A stretch of 64,000 nt of DNA from Actinomycetes bacterium (GCA_023404955.1 JAEXZY010000028.1:15335-79334), one strand, 5' to 3'. Positions 42,479 through 51,201 are shown, numbered from the stretch's first letter. Notes: generated by a model not told the origin, from the sequence alone. Made by a program: numbers and translations.

Positions 42479-43102
42479 TCAGGTGAGGCGCTCCGAAAGC
42501 TTGTGTGTTCCCGCGCCGCCGAGTTGCTTCAGGGCATCGGTCCGGCCGGCCATCGCCATGAGGAGCGCCTCGCCGGGACCGCGCACTTCCGGCCCTTTGC
42601 CGTGCGACCATTCGATGTCAGTGGCCACGAGCCGGACGCCGCGAGCCCGCCAGGCGCCGCGGACGAGCGGTGCGTAGAGGGCGAAGTTCAGCACTGCATA
42701 AAGGCGATCGGACGGAATCGTGCGCGGCATGTTCAGTGGCCGACGGATGTCCTGTTGATGGATCATGCCGTCGACCAACGCGATCATGCCGTTGAAGCCG
42801 GCTGTCAAGCCGCGCGGACGGATGTGCTCGCGGACCGACGCGACCAACTCGTCGGGCGAGCGCGATGCCAGGTCGCGTGCACCAATATCGTTGATTCGAT
42901 TCACGATAAATGCACCGCGTACGAAGCGGGCCGCCAGACCGGCGGCACCGAGCTCGTCATAGCTGATGGCATGAGCGACGACGTCGCGCACGCGCCATCG
43001 GTCACACAGACTGTCTGCGTCCCACTGGTCCGGGCTCAGACCCGCGAGGAACTCCGCAAACTCGCGGCGCTCGTCACACGCCATCTCCATGGTGCTTGCC
43101 AC
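42479..43102 (-). CDS. Mycothiol-dependent maleylpyruvate isomerase-like (DinB-fold) protein
   Basis: A 207-residue protein of the maleylpyruvate isomerase N-terminal/TIGR03083 type. It has the helical opening CDERREFAEFLAGLSPDQWDADSLCDRWRVRDVVAHAISYDELG with the metal-binding His region, and later LVDGMIHQQDIRRPL, a conserved D-x-x-H-x-x-D-like segment. Such enzymes use mycothiol, or are DinB-like metalloproteins, to modify small molecules; the substrate is not known. GGGAGGG upstream favours the GTG at 43102; other in-frame starts at 43123 and 43069 are possible. It follows the tRNA terminator on the same strand. Confidence 0.78.
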   Translation of the reverse strand: MASTMEMACDERREFAEFLAGLSPDQWDADSLCDRWRVRDVVAHAISYDELGAAGLAARFVRGAFIVNRINDIGARDLASRSPDELVASVREHIRPRGLTAGFNGMIALVDGMIHQQDIRRPLNMPRTIPSDRLYAVLNFALYAPLVRGAWRARGVRLVATDIEWSHGKGPEVRGPGEALLMAMAGRTDALKQLGGAGTHKLSERLT

Positions 43103-43241
43103 GACGCCCTCCCACCGCAACACAGCGAGGCTATACCTCGCATGCGCGCGTCCGTTGTCGAACTCGGAGAGCGGTCGTCACCCCCGCCCACCGACCCCGG
43201 CGATCAAAGCCGTCGCCATCCGCGTCCCGGGGGCAACAGAA

Positions 43242-43273
43242 AGGCGGCCCTCCGAATTCTCGGAAAACCGCCT
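43242..43273 (-). terminator. Rho-independent terminator downstream of tRNA-Pro
   Basis: Minus-strand hairpin: AGGCGG pairs with CCGCCT, an inner TCCGA pairs with TCGGA around GAAT, and the stem is followed by a T-rich tail (TTTCTGTT). It begins about 20 bp after the tRNA 3' end and should end the tRNA transcript. Stability has not been computed. Confidence 0.7.
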
Positions 43274-43292
43274 CTGACCTGCAAACATCTTG

Positions 43293-43366
<74 letters not shown>

Positions 43367-43466
43367 CGCGCCTCCCGGGATCGCCGGTCGGCGGTCGAAA
43401 GCTTACAGCAGGGTTACCCCCGGCTCCCAACCGCGTCGCTGAGCCCTTGGCGGGTATCACCGATTG
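43367..43466. other. Divergent intergenic region, tRNA-Pro / photolyase
   Basis: A 100-bp region between the minus-strand tRNA and the plus-strand photolyase gene. It must contain the promoters for both, but no hexamer pair stands out. Confidence 0.3.
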
Positions 43467-44945
43467 ATGAGTGACACTCCCCTGTGGCTGTTCGCCGATC
43501 AGCTCGGCCCGGCCGTCTACGGCGGCGAGCACGCCCATCGCGAGGTCCTCCTCATCGAAGCCACCTCGGCCCTGGCCAAGCGCCGCTACCACCGCCAGAA
43601 ACTGCACCTGGTGCTCTCCGCGCTGCGCCACGCCGAACGCGACCTCGGCGACCGCGCGACGCTGCTCAAGGCCGACACCTACACCGACGCGCTCGAGCAG
43701 TTCGACCGTCCCGTCCTCGTGCATCAGCCCACCTCGCACGCCGCCGAACGCTTCGTCAACCGGCTGCAGAAGCAGGGCCTCGTCGAAGAGGTACTGCCGA
43801 CGCCGACATTCGCTCTGCCGCGCAAGGACTTCGAAGAGTGGGCCGGCAACCGCACCCGCTTTCGGATGGAGGATTTCTACCGCGACCAACGCCGCCGCTT
43901 CGACGTGCTGATGAACGGCGCCGACCCCGTCGGCAAGCGGTGGAACTACGACGAAGACAACCGGGAGTCACCCCCGAAGAAGCAGAAACAGCTCGACGTA
44001 CCGGCCCCGTACAAGCCTCGCGAAGACGACATCGACGAGCAGGTCCGGCGCGACCTCGACGCGATGGACCTCGACACCGTCGGCGCCGACGGCCCGCGCC
44101 TGTTCGCCGTCACCCCGACCGAGGCGAAGCGGGCGCTTAAGCGCTTCATCGACCACCGGCTGGAATTGTTCGGCCGTTACGAGGACGCCATGATGGGCGG
44201 CGACTGGGCGATGTCGCACTCGCTGCTGTCGGTCCCGCTCAACCTAGGGGTGCTGCATCCTCTCGACGCCGTCGAAGCCGCTGAGCAGGCCTATCGCGAC
44301 GGCGACGCTCCCCTGGCCGCCACCGAGGGCTTCATCCGGCAAATCCTCGGCTGGCGCGAGTACATGTGGCATCTCTACTGGCACTTCGGCCCCGACTACA
44401 CCAAGAAGAACGAACTGAAGGCGCACACGCCGCTACCGCAGTGGTTCGCCGACCTCGACGCCGACGCCGTCACCGCGGCCTGCCTGCACCACGCCCTCAA
44501 AGGCGTTCGCGACCGCGGCTGGTCCCACCACATCCAGCGTCTGATGATCCTCGGCAGCCATGCGCTGCAACGCGGCTACCGGCCCGACGAGCTGACCGAA
44601 TGGTTCGCCACCGCCTACGTCGACGGGTTCCGCTGGGTGATGCCCACCAACGTCGTCGGGATGAGCCAGCACGCCGACGGCGGACTGCTGGCCACGAAGC
44701 CCTACACCTCGGGCGGCGCCTACATCAACAAGATGAGCGACCACTGCGGCGACTGCGCCTTCGACCCGAAGAAGCGCCTCGGCGAGGACGCGTGCCCGTT
44801 CACCGCCGGCTACTGGGCCTTCACACACCGGCACCAGGATCTGCTCGCCAAGAACATGCGCACCCGGCGCGCGGTGTCGTCAATGGAGCGTCTCGGTGAC
44901 CTCGAGGCCGTCCTCGAGCAGGAGTCAGCGCGCGACCGGTTCTGA
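43467..44945 (+). CDS. FeS-type photolyase/cryptochrome (FeS-BCP, CryB/PhrB type)
   Basis: A 492-residue photolyase-related protein of the FeS-BCP class. The N-terminal alpha/beta domain opens with LWLFADQLGP. The C-terminal FAD domain includes MSHSLLSVPLNLGVLHPLD, FIRQILGWREYMWHLYW and the photolyase segment RDRGWSHHIQRLMILGSHALQRGY. Near the end, GDWAMSH-like helices give way to KPYTSGGAYINKMSDHCGDC, then C-x12-C (DACPF). With an upstream Cys, that yields the C-x2-C-x12-C pattern of the [4Fe-4S] cluster found in bacterial (6-4) photolyases. It should repair UV-induced (6-4) lesions using FAD and light. Start ATG 43467 is just after an in-frame TTG. Confidence 0.9.
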   Translation: MSDTPLWLFADQLGPAVYGGEHAHREVLLIEATSALAKRRYHRQKLHLVLSALRHAERDLGDRATLLKADTYTDALEQFDRPVLVHQPTSHAAERFVNRLQKQGLVEEVLPTPTFALPRKDFEEWAGNRTRFRMEDFYRDQRRRFDVLMNGADPVGKRWNYDEDNRESPPKKQKQLDVPAPYKPREDDIDEQVRRDLDAMDLDTVGADGPRLFAVTPTEAKRALKRFIDHRLELFGRYEDAMMGGDWAMSHSLLSVPLNLGVLHPLDAVEAAEQAYRDGDAPLAATEGFIRQILGWREYMWHLYWHFGPDYTKKNELKAHTPLPQWFADLDADAVTAACLHHALKGVRDRGWSHHIQRLMILGSHALQRGYRPDELTEWFATAYVDGFRWVMPTNVVGMSQHADGGLLATKPYTSGGAYINKMSDHCGDCAFDPKKRLGEDACPFTAGYWAFTHRHQDLLAKNMRTRRAVSSMERLGDLEAVLEQESARDRF

Positions 44946-45839
44946 GTCCGGTTCCGAGACAGGCGCGGGAACCGTCTTGGGCGCCCGCGACACCCGCCAC
45001 GCGTAGACGACCAGCGACACCCAAGCCACCACGATCAGCGTGTAGATGGCCGTCGACCACGGCCACTGGATGTCGAAGAAGTGCACCAGCTTCTGGCTGT
45101 TGGTCAGCACGATGACCCCGCCCACACCGGTCCCCAGCAGGGCCGGGCTGATCCGGCTCACCAACCACGCGGCGATCGGCGCAGCGATCACGCCGCCCAC
45201 CATGAGCCCCACCACCACCGGCCAGTTCTGGAAGAACTCGTCGCGTAGGCCGACCAGGAATCCGAGCGACGCCGAGATCGACACGAGGAACTCCGACGCA
45301 CTGACCGAGCCGATCACGGTGCGCGGTGCCGTCTTTCCTTGCGACAGCAGCGTGCTCGTCGTCACCGGACCCCATCCGCCGCCACCGGACGCGTCGATGA
45401 ATCCGCCGAACAGACCAAGCGGGGCAAGGAACTTCGCCCCGTGCCGAGTGCCTCGCCCACGGACTGCGATCGGCGTGCGCAGCGAGAACCGCAGCAGGAC
45501 GTAGGCGCCGATCGCCATCAGGATGGCGGCCATCAGCGGCGCGGCGTGCTCGGTCGACAGCGACGACAGCACCGTCGCCCCGAGGAACGCGCCGACGGCA
45601 CCAGGCAGGCCCAGCTTGGCGACCAGCGGCCAGTCGATGTTCTTGAACCGCCAGTGCGAGAGCCCCGACGCGAGCGTCGTGCCCACCTCGGCGAGGTGGA
45701 CGGCGGCGCTGGCTTGGGCGGCGCCGACGCTGGAGAGCACCAGCAACGTGGTGGCCGTGACGCCGAACGCCATCCCGAGCGCGCCGTCGACCAGCTGGGC
45801 GCCGACACCGACGAGGGTGAAGATCAGTAGGGAACGCAT
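44925..45839 (-). CDS. TauE/SafE-family sulfite exporter-like permease (first)
   Basis: A 304-residue membrane protein with eight to nine hydrophobic helices in two TauE/SafE repeats: GVGAQLVDGALGMAFGVTATTLL (the GAxIDGxxG-type signature) and LFGGFIDASGGGGWGPVTTSTLL in the second half. The family exports sulfite or other sulfur-containing anions and organosulfur compounds. A short reading frame ending in Trp-Cys-Cys-Arg-Arg-Ser lies 55 bp upstream, as in cysteine attenuators, which supports a sulfur role. The gene converges with the photolyase gene, overlapping it by 21 bp. Confidence 0.85.
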   Translation of the reverse strand: MRSLLIFTLVGVGAQLVDGALGMAFGVTATTLLVLSSVGAAQASAAVHLAEVGTTLASGLSHWRFKNIDWPLVAKLGLPGAVGAFLGATVLSSLSTEHAAPLMAAILMAIGAYVLLRFSLRTPIAVRGRGTRHGAKFLAPLGLFGGFIDASGGGGWGPVTTSTLLSQGKTAPRTVIGSVSASEFLVSISASLGFLVGLRDEFFQNWPVVVGLMVGGVIAAPIAAWLVSRISPALLGTGVGGVIVLTNSQKLVHFFDIQWPWSTAIYTLIVVAWVSLVVYAWRVSRAPKTVPAPVSEPDSEPVAR

Positions 45840-45893
45840 GGTTGCTTTCGGATGCGGTCACGCGGAGCGACCGGTCGGACGAGGGAAGCGGCG

Positions 45894-46007
45894 TCAGGAA
45901 CGCCGACAACACCACTCGTCGAAAGCCATCAGGCGGCGCGACGGCCAGAAGGGCTCGAGCGCTGACGCGTCGGACGGGCACGCCGCCACCGTCACGTCTT
46001 CGACCAT
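45894..46007 (-). CDS. Putative Cys-Cys leader peptide upstream of TauE permease
   Basis: A 37-codon reading frame. It is read M-V-E-D-V near the start and ends LMAFDEWCCRRS just before TGA, so two Cys codons lie four and five codons before the stop. It ends 54 bp before the ATG of the TauE/SafE gene on the same strand. Mycobacteria are known to place polycysteine-containing short ORFs upstream of sulfur-metabolism genes, where stalling at Cys codons in low cysteine raises downstream expression. Another in-frame ATG at 46019 would make a 41-residue form. Too short to be certain, but the arrangement is suggestive. Confidence 0.55.
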   Translation of the reverse strand: MVEDVTVAACPSDASALEPFWPSRRLMAFDEWCCRRS

Positions 46008-46039
46008 CGACAACCCCATCCCCTGATCAGATTCGGCCA

Positions 46040-46045
46040 GCCTAC
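46040..46045 (-). promoter_or_regulatory. Candidate -10 for the leader peptide/TauE transcript
   Basis: TAGGCT (TANNNT pattern) on the minus strand lies 20-33 bases before the two possible starts of the leader peptide and overlaps the 3' end of the second TauE gene. It fits a promoter giving a short 5' leader. There is no clear -35. Confidence 0.35.
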
Positions 46046-46824
46046 ACAGCCAACAATCGGTAGAGCCCGATCAATCCCACGACGACGATCACCGCGCGCA
46101 GCGCGTTCGGCGAGAGTCGACGGCCGTAGTGCGCGCCGAGGAACCCGCCGATCAGGGAACCGAGCGCAATCAGCCCGGCAGCCAGCCAGCTGATCCGGTC
46201 GAACGCCACCAGCGTGTAAGCGGTCGCGGCGACGATGTTCACGAGCAGCGACAGCAGGTTCTTGGCCGCATTCATCCGCTGCATGTCCTCGGGCAGCAGC
46301 GCGCCCATCACCGCGACCAGCAGGATGCCCTGGGCGGCGGTGAAGTAGCCGCCGTAGACACCGACCGCGAAGGTCAGCGCGACCAGCGCGGTCATGCGCG
46401 CCGCGGAGACGTGGTCGGCGGACTGACCGGCCGCTTCGGCACGCCGGCGCGCCCAGGCCTGGATCCGCGGCCCGATGACCACCAACACCAGCGCCAGGAT
46501 CAACAGCACCGGCACGACCTGAAGGAATACCTTCTCCGGCAGGTGCAGAAGCAGCCACGCTCCACCGCCCGCACCGAGCAGCGACGCAGGGATCTGCCAG
46601 CGCAACCGGCTCCATTGCCCACGCAGTTCTCGGCGGTACCCCCAGGTGCCCGACACGCCGCCGGCGACCAGGCCGACCGCGTTCGACATCGTGGAGGTCA
46701 CCGGCGGATATCCGAGCGCCACGAGCGTGGGGAACGTGATGAGGGTGCCCGAGCCGACGAGCGCGTTGATCGCCCCCGCTCCGACGCCCGCGAGGGCGAT
46801 GAGGATCATGTCGACGACGGGCAT
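46042..46824 (-). CDS. TauE/SafE-family permease (second)
   Basis: A 260-residue membrane protein with about eight hydrophobic helices: IALAGVGAGAINALVGSGTLITFPTLVALGYPP (the TauE/SafE signature) and FAVGVYGGYFTAAQGILLVAVMGALL in the second half. It probably exports a small sulfur- or carboxyl-containing anion. It lies 10 bp after the der stop on the same strand (46824 to 46835), so it may be cotranscribed with the essential block. It precedes, on the same strand, the leader and the first TauE gene. GAATGC-type weak ribosome binding precedes the ATG at 46824; an in-frame upstream start at 46914 would overlap der. Confidence 0.83.
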   Translation of the reverse strand: MPVVDMILIALAGVGAGAINALVGSGTLITFPTLVALGYPPVTSTMSNAVGLVAGGVSGTWGYRRELRGQWSRLRWQIPASLLGAGGGAWLLLHLPEKVFLQVVPVLLILALVLVVIGPRIQAWARRRAEAAGQSADHVSAARMTALVALTFAVGVYGGYFTAAQGILLVAVMGALLPEDMQRMNAAKNLLSLLVNIVAATAYTLVAFDRISWLAAGLIALGSLIGGFLGAHYGRRLSPNALRAVIVVVGLIGLYRLLAV

Positions 46825-46834
46825 TCGAGGCACC

Positions 46835-48244
46835 CTATCGGCGCTTGGGACCCCTCTTCTCACGCACCCTGACGTTGATGCGGACCGGGCTGCCGTCGAA
46901 GCCGAACGTCTCACGCAACCGGCGCTCGAGGAACCGGCGATAGCCGGCTTCGAGGAAGCCGGACGTGAAGAGCACGAACGTCGGCGGCCGGGTCGCGGCC
47001 TGGGTGGCGAACAGGATGCGCGGCTGCTTGCCGCCCCGCACCGGCGGCGGTGTCGCGGCGACGACCTCTTTGAGGAACGTGTTCAGCTGGCCCGTCGTGA
47101 TCCGCTTGTCCCACGAGGCCAGCGAGGTCTCCAACGCCGGCACCAGCTTCTGCACCGCTCGGCCGGTCTTGGCCGAGATGTTGACCCGCGGCGCCCACTG
47201 GATCTGCGCCAGCTGCAAATCGATCTCGCGGTCGAGCAGGTAGCGGCGGTCCTCATCGACCAGGTCCCATTTGTTGAACGCCAGCACCAGCGCACGGCCC
47301 GCCTCGATCACCATCGACAGCACCCGCTGATCTTGCTCGGTCAGCGGTTGCGAGGCGTCGATGAGCACGATGGCCACCTCGGCGGCGTCGATCGCGCCGT
47401 GGGTGCGCACCGAGGCGTAGAACTCGTGTCCGCTGGCCTGGCCCACCTTGCGGCGCAGTCCCGCGGTGTCGACGAAACGCCAGAGCTTGCCGTCCATCTC
47501 GATGAGCGAGTCGACGGGGTCGACGGTCGTGCCTGCCACGTCGTGCACGACGGAGCGTTCGTCACCGGAGAGCCGGTTGAGCAGCGAGGACTTGCCGACG
47601 TTCGGCTTGCCGACCAGCGCGACCCGGCGTGGTCCGCCGCCGCTGCCCCCTACCTCCGACAAGGCGGGCAGTTCCTCGAGGACGGCGTCGAGCAGGTCGG
47701 CGACGCCGCGGCCGTGCATCGCGCTGATCGGATGCGGCTCCCCCAGACCCAGCGACCACAGGGCTGCGGCGTCGGCCTCGCCGCGATCGTTGTCCACCTT
47801 GTTCGCGGCCAGGAACACCGGCTTGCCGGAGCGCTGCAAGATCTTCGCCGCGGCCTCGTCAGCGCTCGTGGCGCCGACGACCGCGTCGACAACGAAGACG
47901 ATCGCGTCGGCAGTGCGCATCGCGACCGACGCCTGGTCGGCGACCAGCTGCTGCAGGCCCTTGGCATCGGGTTCCCAGCCGCCGGTGTCCTGCACGACGA
48001 AGCGTCGACCCAACCAGGACGCGTCGTAGGACACGCGATCGCGGGTGACGCCGGGGATGTCCTGCACGACGGCCTCGCGGCGGCCGAGGATGCGGTTCAC
48101 CAGGGTCGACTTGCCGACATTGGGCCGGCCGACGACGGCGAGCACCGGCGGCGGCGCCGAGGCTTCCTCGACCGCCTCGGAGATCTCCTCGGTGCCGACC
48201 TCCCAGTCGCCCTCGTCGAACCAGACGCCGTCTCCGTCACTCAT
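46835..48244 (-). CDS. der: Ribosome-biogenesis GTPase Der (EngA)
   Basis: A 469-residue protein with two tandem GTPase domains and a KH-like C-terminal domain. The first GTPase has VVGRPNVGKSTLVNRILG and DTGGWE, and NKVD. The second has LVGKPNVGKSSLLNRL, DTAGLRRK and NKWD. Der assists 50S subunit assembly. Its N-terminal extension of about 33 acidic residues precedes the first domain, as in other actinobacteria. Its ATG at 48244 overlaps the cmk stop. It matches Rv1713 in a conserved order. Confidence 0.97.
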   Translation of the reverse strand: MSDGDGVWFDEGDWEVGTEEISEAVEEASAPPPVLAVVGRPNVGKSTLVNRILGRREAVVQDIPGVTRDRVSYDASWLGRRFVVQDTGGWEPDAKGLQQLVADQASVAMRTADAIVFVVDAVVGATSADEAAAKILQRSGKPVFLAANKVDNDRGEADAAALWSLGLGEPHPISAMHGRGVADLLDAVLEELPALSEVGGSGGGPRRVALVGKPNVGKSSLLNRLSGDERSVVHDVAGTTVDPVDSLIEMDGKLWRFVDTAGLRRKVGQASGHEFYASVRTHGAIDAAEVAIVLIDASQPLTEQDQRVLSMVIEAGRALVLAFNKWDLVDEDRRYLLDREIDLQLAQIQWAPRVNISAKTGRAVQKLVPALETSLASWDKRITTGQLNTFLKEVVAATPPPVRGGKQPRILFATQAATRPPTFVLFTSGFLEAGYRRFLERRLRETFGFDGSPVRINVRVREKRGPKRR

Positions 48245-48927
48245 CTGATCGCACCGGCTTTCTGTTCGACCAGTGCGGTCAGATGGCCGATCACCTGGTC
48301 CTGGGTCATGTCGCTGGTGTCGACAACCAGCGCATCGTCGGCGGCGCGCAGCGGCGACACCGCCCGGGTGGAGTCGAGGTGGTCGCGGCGGCGCACGTCG
48401 GCCAGCACGGCGTCGTAGTCGTCGGGCAGCCCGGACGCGACGTTCTGGTCGTTGCGGCGGCGCGCCCGCTCCTCGGCGGAGGCGGTCAGGAAGATTTTGA
48501 CGTCGGCGTCGGGCAGCACGACGGTGCCGATGTCGCGGCCTTCGACGACCACGGGTCCCGCGCCGTTGGCGAGTTCGCGCTGCAGGGTGACCAACCGGCT
48601 GCGCACCTCGGGCACCGCCGAGACCGCCGACACCGCCTTGGTCACCGCGTCGCCGCGGATCTCGGTCGAGACGTCCTCGCCGGCGAGGAAGGATCGGTCC
48701 TCGGCGGGGTCGTGTCCGACCGCCATGTCGGTGTCGCGCACCGCTGCCGCGATCGCCGCCGGGTCGTCGAGGTCGACACCCTGTCGCAGTGCGCTCAGCG
48801 TGACGATGCGGTACATCGCTCCCGTGTCGAGATAGCGGGAAACCAGCTCGGTCGCCAAACCCCTTGCCACAGTGGATTTCCCGGTACCAGCCGGGCCGTC
48901 GATCGCGATCACCACCGCCCGGGTCAC
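48241..48927 (-). CDS. cmk: Cytidylate kinase
   Basis: A 228-residue CMP kinase: AIDGPAGTGKSTVARGLATEL (P-loop), YLDTGAMYRIVTL, and later LRRDHLDSTRAVSPL with the R-x-x-x-R-type CMP-binding residues, and GRDIGTVVLPDADVKIFLTAS. It phosphorylates CMP and dCMP in pyrimidine salvage and DNA precursor supply. The start overlaps the rluB stop and its own stop overlaps the der start, keeping the block translationally coupled. It matches Rv1712. Confidence 0.96.
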   Translation of the reverse strand: MTRAVVIAIDGPAGTGKSTVARGLATELVSRYLDTGAMYRIVTLSALRQGVDLDDPAAIAAAVRDTDMAVGHDPAEDRSFLAGEDVSTEIRGDAVTKAVSAVSAVPEVRSRLVTLQRELANGAGPVVVEGRDIGTVVLPDADVKIFLTASAEERARRRNDQNVASGLPDDYDAVLADVRRRDHLDSTRAVSPLRAADDALVVDTSDMTQDQVIGHLTALVEQKAGAIR

Positions 48928-49667
48928 AGTCCCACCGCCTTGTAGAGGTCGCCGATTTCCTTCTGCGTCAACACCCGGATACTGCCTGGCCGCTGGTCGC
49001 CGAGCGTGACGGCGCCGATGTCGGTGCGCACCAGCTCCTGGACCGGGAATCCAACCTCGGCCAGCAGCCGTCGCACGATGTGCTTGCGTCCTTCGTGCAG
49101 CGTCACTGTCACCAGCGATCGGCCCGGCACGGTGTCGACGACGGCGAAGTCGTCCACCCGTACCGGCCCGTCGTCCAGCTCGATGCCGCCGCGCAGTTTC
49201 TTGCCCAATCCCCGCGGAACACTGCCCATCACGGTGGCCAGGTAGGTCTTGGGCACCTCGAAGGACGGATGCATGAGCCGGTGCGCGAGCTCACCGTCGT
49301 TGGTGAGCAACAGCAGTCCCTCGGTGTCGGCGTCGAGCCGGCCGACGTGGAAGAGGCTCTTGTTGCCGCGCACCCGGTGCTCGACAAGGTCTCCGACACA
49401 GGGGCGTCCGCGATCGTCGGACATCGTCGAATGCATGCCGCGCGGCTTGTTGATCGCGAGGTACACCCGGTCGTCGTCGACGGCGATCCGCGCACCGTCG
49501 ACCCGAATCACCGAGTTCTGCGGATCCACCCGCGTACCGAGTTCGGTCACGATGGCTCCGTCGACCTCGACCCGACCGTCGCGAATCATGTTCTCCGCCA
49601 CCCGACGGGAGGCAATCCCGGCCTGGGACAACACTTTCTGCAGGCGTACACCCTCGTCGTCGCTCAT
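48924..49667 (-). CDS. rluB: 23S rRNA pseudouridine synthase, RluB type
   Basis: A 247-residue protein. The S4 RNA-binding domain (VRLQKVLSQAGIASRRVAENMIRDGRVEVDG) is followed by the pseudouridine synthase domain with VYLAINKPRGMHST and HVGRLDADTEGLLLLTNDG, where the Asp is catalytic, and HEGRKHIVRRLL. It isomerises a uridine in 23S rRNA helix 80 region, as in RluB/RsuA relatives. GGGAG five bases upstream supports the ATG at 49667, which lies inside the same reading frame as a GTG at 49673 overlapping the scpB stop. It matches Rv1711. Confidence 0.93.
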   Translation of the reverse strand: MSDDEGVRLQKVLSQAGIASRRVAENMIRDGRVEVDGAIVTELGTRVDPQNSVIRVDGARIAVDDDRVYLAINKPRGMHSTMSDDRGRPCVGDLVEHRVRGNKSLFHVGRLDADTEGLLLLTNDGELAHRLMHPSFEVPKTYLATVMGSVPRGLGKKLRGGIELDDGPVRVDDFAVVDTVPGRSLVTVTLHEGRKHIVRRLLAEVGFPVQELVRTDIGAVTLGDQRPGSIRVLTQKEIGDLYKAVGL

Positions 49668-49669
49668 CG

Positions 49670-50392
49670 TCACTCCCGTTCCGCGTCGACGTCGATCGCG
49701 GCGTCGGGCTGAGATCCAGCCGATGCCCCGTTGAGTTTCATGAAACGTGGCTCCTCGTCGAGGTTTTCGCTGATGTCGTCGATCACGTCGACATTGGGCA
49801 GCAGCGGTGCGATGTCGGGCAGGTCGGTCAGCGACGACAACCCGAGGCGTTCGAGGAACAGCTCCGTGGTGGCGAAGGTGACCGCCCCGGAATCGGGATC
49901 GGTGCCGGCCTCGGTGATCAACCCGCGGGCCATCAGGGTGCGGATCACCGCGTCGACGTTGACGCCGCGCACCGCGCTCACCCGCGCCCGGGTCACGGGC
50001 TGGCGGTAGGCGATCACCGCCAGGGTCTCGAGGGCGGCGCGGGTCAAGCGCGTCCGGGCGCCGTCGAGCAGCAGCTTCTCCACATACGGCGCGTACCGCG
50101 CGCGGGTGTACATCCGCCACCCACCGCCGGCTTCCCGCAGATCGATGCCGCTCCCCCGGGCGGCGAACCCGTCGGCCAGCACATGCAGCCGCTCGGCGAC
50201 CCGTGTCGCCGGCATCGCGGTGGCCGTCGCCAGCGCGTCGACGGGGACGGGGGTGTCGACCACGAGCAGCAGCGCCTCGAGCACCGCGTCGAGCTCGGCG
50301 TCGTCTAGGTCAGCGTCGGAGTCGTCGGCCTCGACGTGGTCAGCATCGGGCTCGATGTCCGGCTCGGTGTCCGGCGGAAGTTGTTCAGTCAT
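49670..50392 (-). CDS. scpB: Chromosome segregation/condensation protein ScpB
   Basis: A 240-residue kleisin-associated winged-helix protein. It begins with an acidic stretch (VEADDSDADLDDAELDAVLEALLLV), then LEALLLVVDTPVPVDALATA, YTRARYAPYVEKLLLDG, LTRAALETLAVIAYRQPVTRARVSAVRGVNVDAVIRTLMARGLI and FATTELFLERLGL, the ScpB signature. ScpB dimers support the SMC-ScpA kleisin complex. It lies 17 bp after scpA. The stop overlaps a GTG of rluB. It matches Rv1710. Confidence 0.95.
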   Translation of the reverse strand: MTEQLPPDTEPDIEPDADHVEADDSDADLDDAELDAVLEALLLVVDTPVPVDALATATAMPATRVAERLHVLADGFAARGSGIDLREAGGGWRMYTRARYAPYVEKLLLDGARTRLTRAALETLAVIAYRQPVTRARVSAVRGVNVDAVIRTLMARGLITEAGTDPDSGAVTFATTELFLERLGLSSLTDLPDIAPLLPNVDVIDDISENLDEEPRFMKLNGASAGSQPDAAIDVDAERE

Positions 50393-50409
50393 CGTTTTTC
50401 GTTCCCGCG

Positions 50410-51201
50410 CTATTCGGCGTCCGCGGTCGCCAACTGCTCACTGTTCGGCCGCTCCCCGGTCCAGGAAATCTGGAGCACGCCCAGCGGTTCTGACTGGTCG
50501 AATGCTACCGCCCGCGCGCGGAACAACTCGAGCAGCGCCAGGAAGCGCGCGACGATCTCCAACGGCACCTGGCAGTCGGCCACCAGGTCGGAGAACGACG
50601 CCCATTCGCCGATGCCCCGGTCTTCCAGCAGCGACATCAGGTTCGCGGCCTGTTCGGGCACCGAGACGGGGACCTGGTGCAGGTGGTCGAGCCCGACGGT
50701 GGGTACCGGGCGCGGGGTGAACGCTGCGGCCGCGATCTCCGCGAAGCGCGCCGCGTCGACGCCGAGCATCACCTCGGGCAGCAGATCGGCGAAGCGGTCC
50801 TCCAACGCGACGGCGCGCGGATAGCTGCGGAGCGCCGCGGACTCCAGTTCGGCGAACATCTCCGCGACGTGTTTGAACGCCCGGTACTGCAGCAGCCGGG
50901 CGAACAGCAGGTCGCGCACCTCCAGCAGCGCCAGGTCGTCCTCGTCGTGTACATCCCCCGCCGGCAGCAGCCGGGCCGCCTTCAGGTCGAGCAGCGTCGC
51001 GGCCACCACCAGGAACGACGTGGTCTCGTCGAGGCCGAGCTTGCTGCCGATCTCCTTGGTGTAGGCAATGAACTCATCGGTGACCTGATGCAGCGCGACC
51101 TCGGTGACGTCGAGCCGGTGCGCGAAGATGAGCTGCAGCAGAAGGTCGAACGGGCCCTCGAAATTGCTCAGCCGAACCTGGAACCCGGTGGGCTCGCTCA
51201 C
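50410..51201 (-). CDS. scpA: Chromosome segregation/condensation protein ScpA
   Basis: A 263-residue kleisin. Its opening VRLSNFEGPFDLLLQLIFAHRLDVTEVALHQVTDEFIAY and the central TSFLVVAATLLDLKAARLLP are the ScpA signature. The C-terminal winged helix has LVADCQVPLEIVARFLALLELFRARAVAFDQSEPLGVL. ScpA bridges the SMC heads and ScpB. The GTG at 51201 overlaps the parA-like stop, so they are translationally coupled. A start at 51273 would add about 24 residues overlapping that gene and is rejected. It matches Rv1709. Confidence 0.95.
   Translation of the reverse strand: MSEPTGFQVRLSNFEGPFDLLLQLIFAHRLDVTEVALHQVTDEFIAYTKEIGSKLGLDETTSFLVVAATLLDLKAARLLPAGDVHDEDDLALLEVRDLLFARLLQYRAFKHVAEMFAELESAALRSYPRAVALEDRFADLLPEVMLGVDAARFAEIAAAAFTPRPVPTVGLDHLHQVPVSVPEQAANLMSLLEDRGIGEWASFSDLVADCQVPLEIVARFLALLELFRARAVAFDQSEPLGVLQISWTGERPNSEQLATADAE

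Noticed and set aside
45840..46020. SAM-type or other riboswitch upstream of the TauE permease
   Set aside because: The conserved SAM-IV or SAM-I core sequences are not visible. A short Cys-Cys-ending frame explains the leader better.
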